Part shown: in pieces, positions 5,311 to 5,531 of the stretch
Layout: each line of letters starts with the position of its first letter
Position numbering within the stretch: position 1 is the stretch's first letter
Source: Clostridia bacterium
Lineage (GTDB): Bacteria; Bacillota; Clostridia; Christensenellales; UBA1242
Assembly (NCBI GenBank): GCA_017503445.1
Contig: JAFVTB010000105.1
Location: forward strand, 1-5,531
DNA length: 5,531 nt
Direction of reading: 5' to 3'
Notes under the pieces: generated by a model
Seen by the model: the letters and a program-made list of their open reading frames with translations, nothing else
Told to the model about the DNA's origin: nothing
Database searches by the model: none
Position numbers and translations under genes: made by a program

Positions 5311-5326
5311 GCATTACACTTGCAAT
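5294..5326. repeat. TGCA-containing inverted repeats over the leuS -35 region
   Basis: TTGCATT (5294-5300) and AATGCAA (5304-5310) form a perfect 7-bp inverted repeat with a 3-bp centre. TGCAAG (5306-5311) and CTTGCA (5319-5324) form a second, 6-bp repeat with a 7-bp centre. The dyads share the middle half-site and cover the -35 and spacer. This could be an operator for an unknown regulator. A palindromic run of A/T-rich sequence arising by chance is also possible. Confidence 0.45.
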
Positions 5327-5340
5327 GAATTTCTTATAAT

Positions 5341-5531
5341 TTACATTTCTTTTTCTTGCTGTTTGTTTTGGTTTTTCACTTCAAAAATTGTTTGAACTGC
5401 CTCACTTACGCGGCGGCATTCTTTGCGCCAATCGTGTGAAAAAATATTTTTGATTTTCTTACTTTCTGCAAGTGCATTTGTGCCAACCTCTTGAAGCTTG
5501 TTAAAGAAATTTTCTTCGTCATTTTTTTCAA
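5341..5531 (-). CDS. C-terminal end of an unidentified protein (right edge)
   Basis: The minus strand is open from the window edge to TAA at 5343-5341, giving the last 62 residues. These run from EKNDEENFFNKLQEVG through ALAESKKIKNIFSHDWRKECRRVSEAV to a Lys/Gln/Glu-rich tail (NKQQEKEM). The fragment is strongly charged and probably helical, with no membrane span. There is no motif sufficient to name a family. The gene ends 86 bp before leuS on the same strand, and I see no terminator hairpin between them, so some read-through into leuS is possible even though leuS has its own promoter. The start and most of the gene lie outside the window. Confidence 0.7.
   Translation of the reverse strand, partial: EKNDEENFFNKLQEVGTNALAESKKIKNIFSHDWRKECRRVSEAVQTIFEVKNQNKQQEKEM

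Noticed and set aside
5255..5340. T-box riboswitch upstream of leuS
   Set aside because: The space between leuS and the preceding gene is only 86 bp and already holds the promoter, too short for the structure; no T-box-like antiterminator motif is seen.
5335..5340. Plus-strand TATAAT as a promoter
   Set aside because: No well-spaced -35 (TTACAC would leave only 15 bp), and no plus-strand gene follows within the window.

Overview
The window is AT-rich, uses the standard code (Trp is TGG, with no in-frame TGA), and has clear AGGAG-type ribosome binding sites, sigma-A-like promoters and short U-tailed terminators. Together with the leucyl-tRNA synthetase sequence this points to a low-GC Firmicutes-type bacterium. 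The coding style resembles uncultured gut Clostridia/Bacilli, but the lineage is an inference. All genes but one lie on the minus strand, and no mobile element, CRISPR array, tRNA or rRNA is visible.

Left third (1-2125): a small module around a TetR/AcrR-type regulator. The regulator gene (1545-2096, +) is divergent from a minus-strand run of three genes. These encode a 108-residue, highly charged helical protein (1062-1388), a 123-residue protein with four predicted membrane helices (677-1048), and a polytopic membrane protein that runs off the left edge (up to 634). The first two are 13 bp apart and clearly form an operon. A hairpin at 645-670 separates the second from the third. The 156-bp divergent region holds two overlapping promoters and a perfect 13-bp inverted repeat. 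The repeat puts the same motif in front of both start codons, as expected if one regulator controls both directions. The simplest reading is that the TetR protein represses itself and the envelope-associated operon. The function of the operon is unknown.

Middle (2095-2804): the convergent tetR gene and an orphan minus-strand gene (2245-2736) each end in their own hairpin. An 82-nt stretch made only of A and T lies between them. The orphan encodes a 163-residue protein of no recognised family, with a basic N-terminus and an acidic, Lys/Arg-free C-terminal third. It has its own promoter and a very short leader.

Right half (2805-5531): leuS (2828-5254, -), a complete 808-residue leucyl-tRNA synthetase with HIGH, KMSKS, editing-domain and Cys-pair motifs. 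It is bounded by a consensus extended -10 promoter and a strong terminator. Its leader is only about 20-25 nt, so no T-box riboswitch can be present. A cluster of TGCA-containing inverted repeats covers the -35 region. The last 62 codons of another minus-strand gene enter from the right edge and end 86 bp before leuS.
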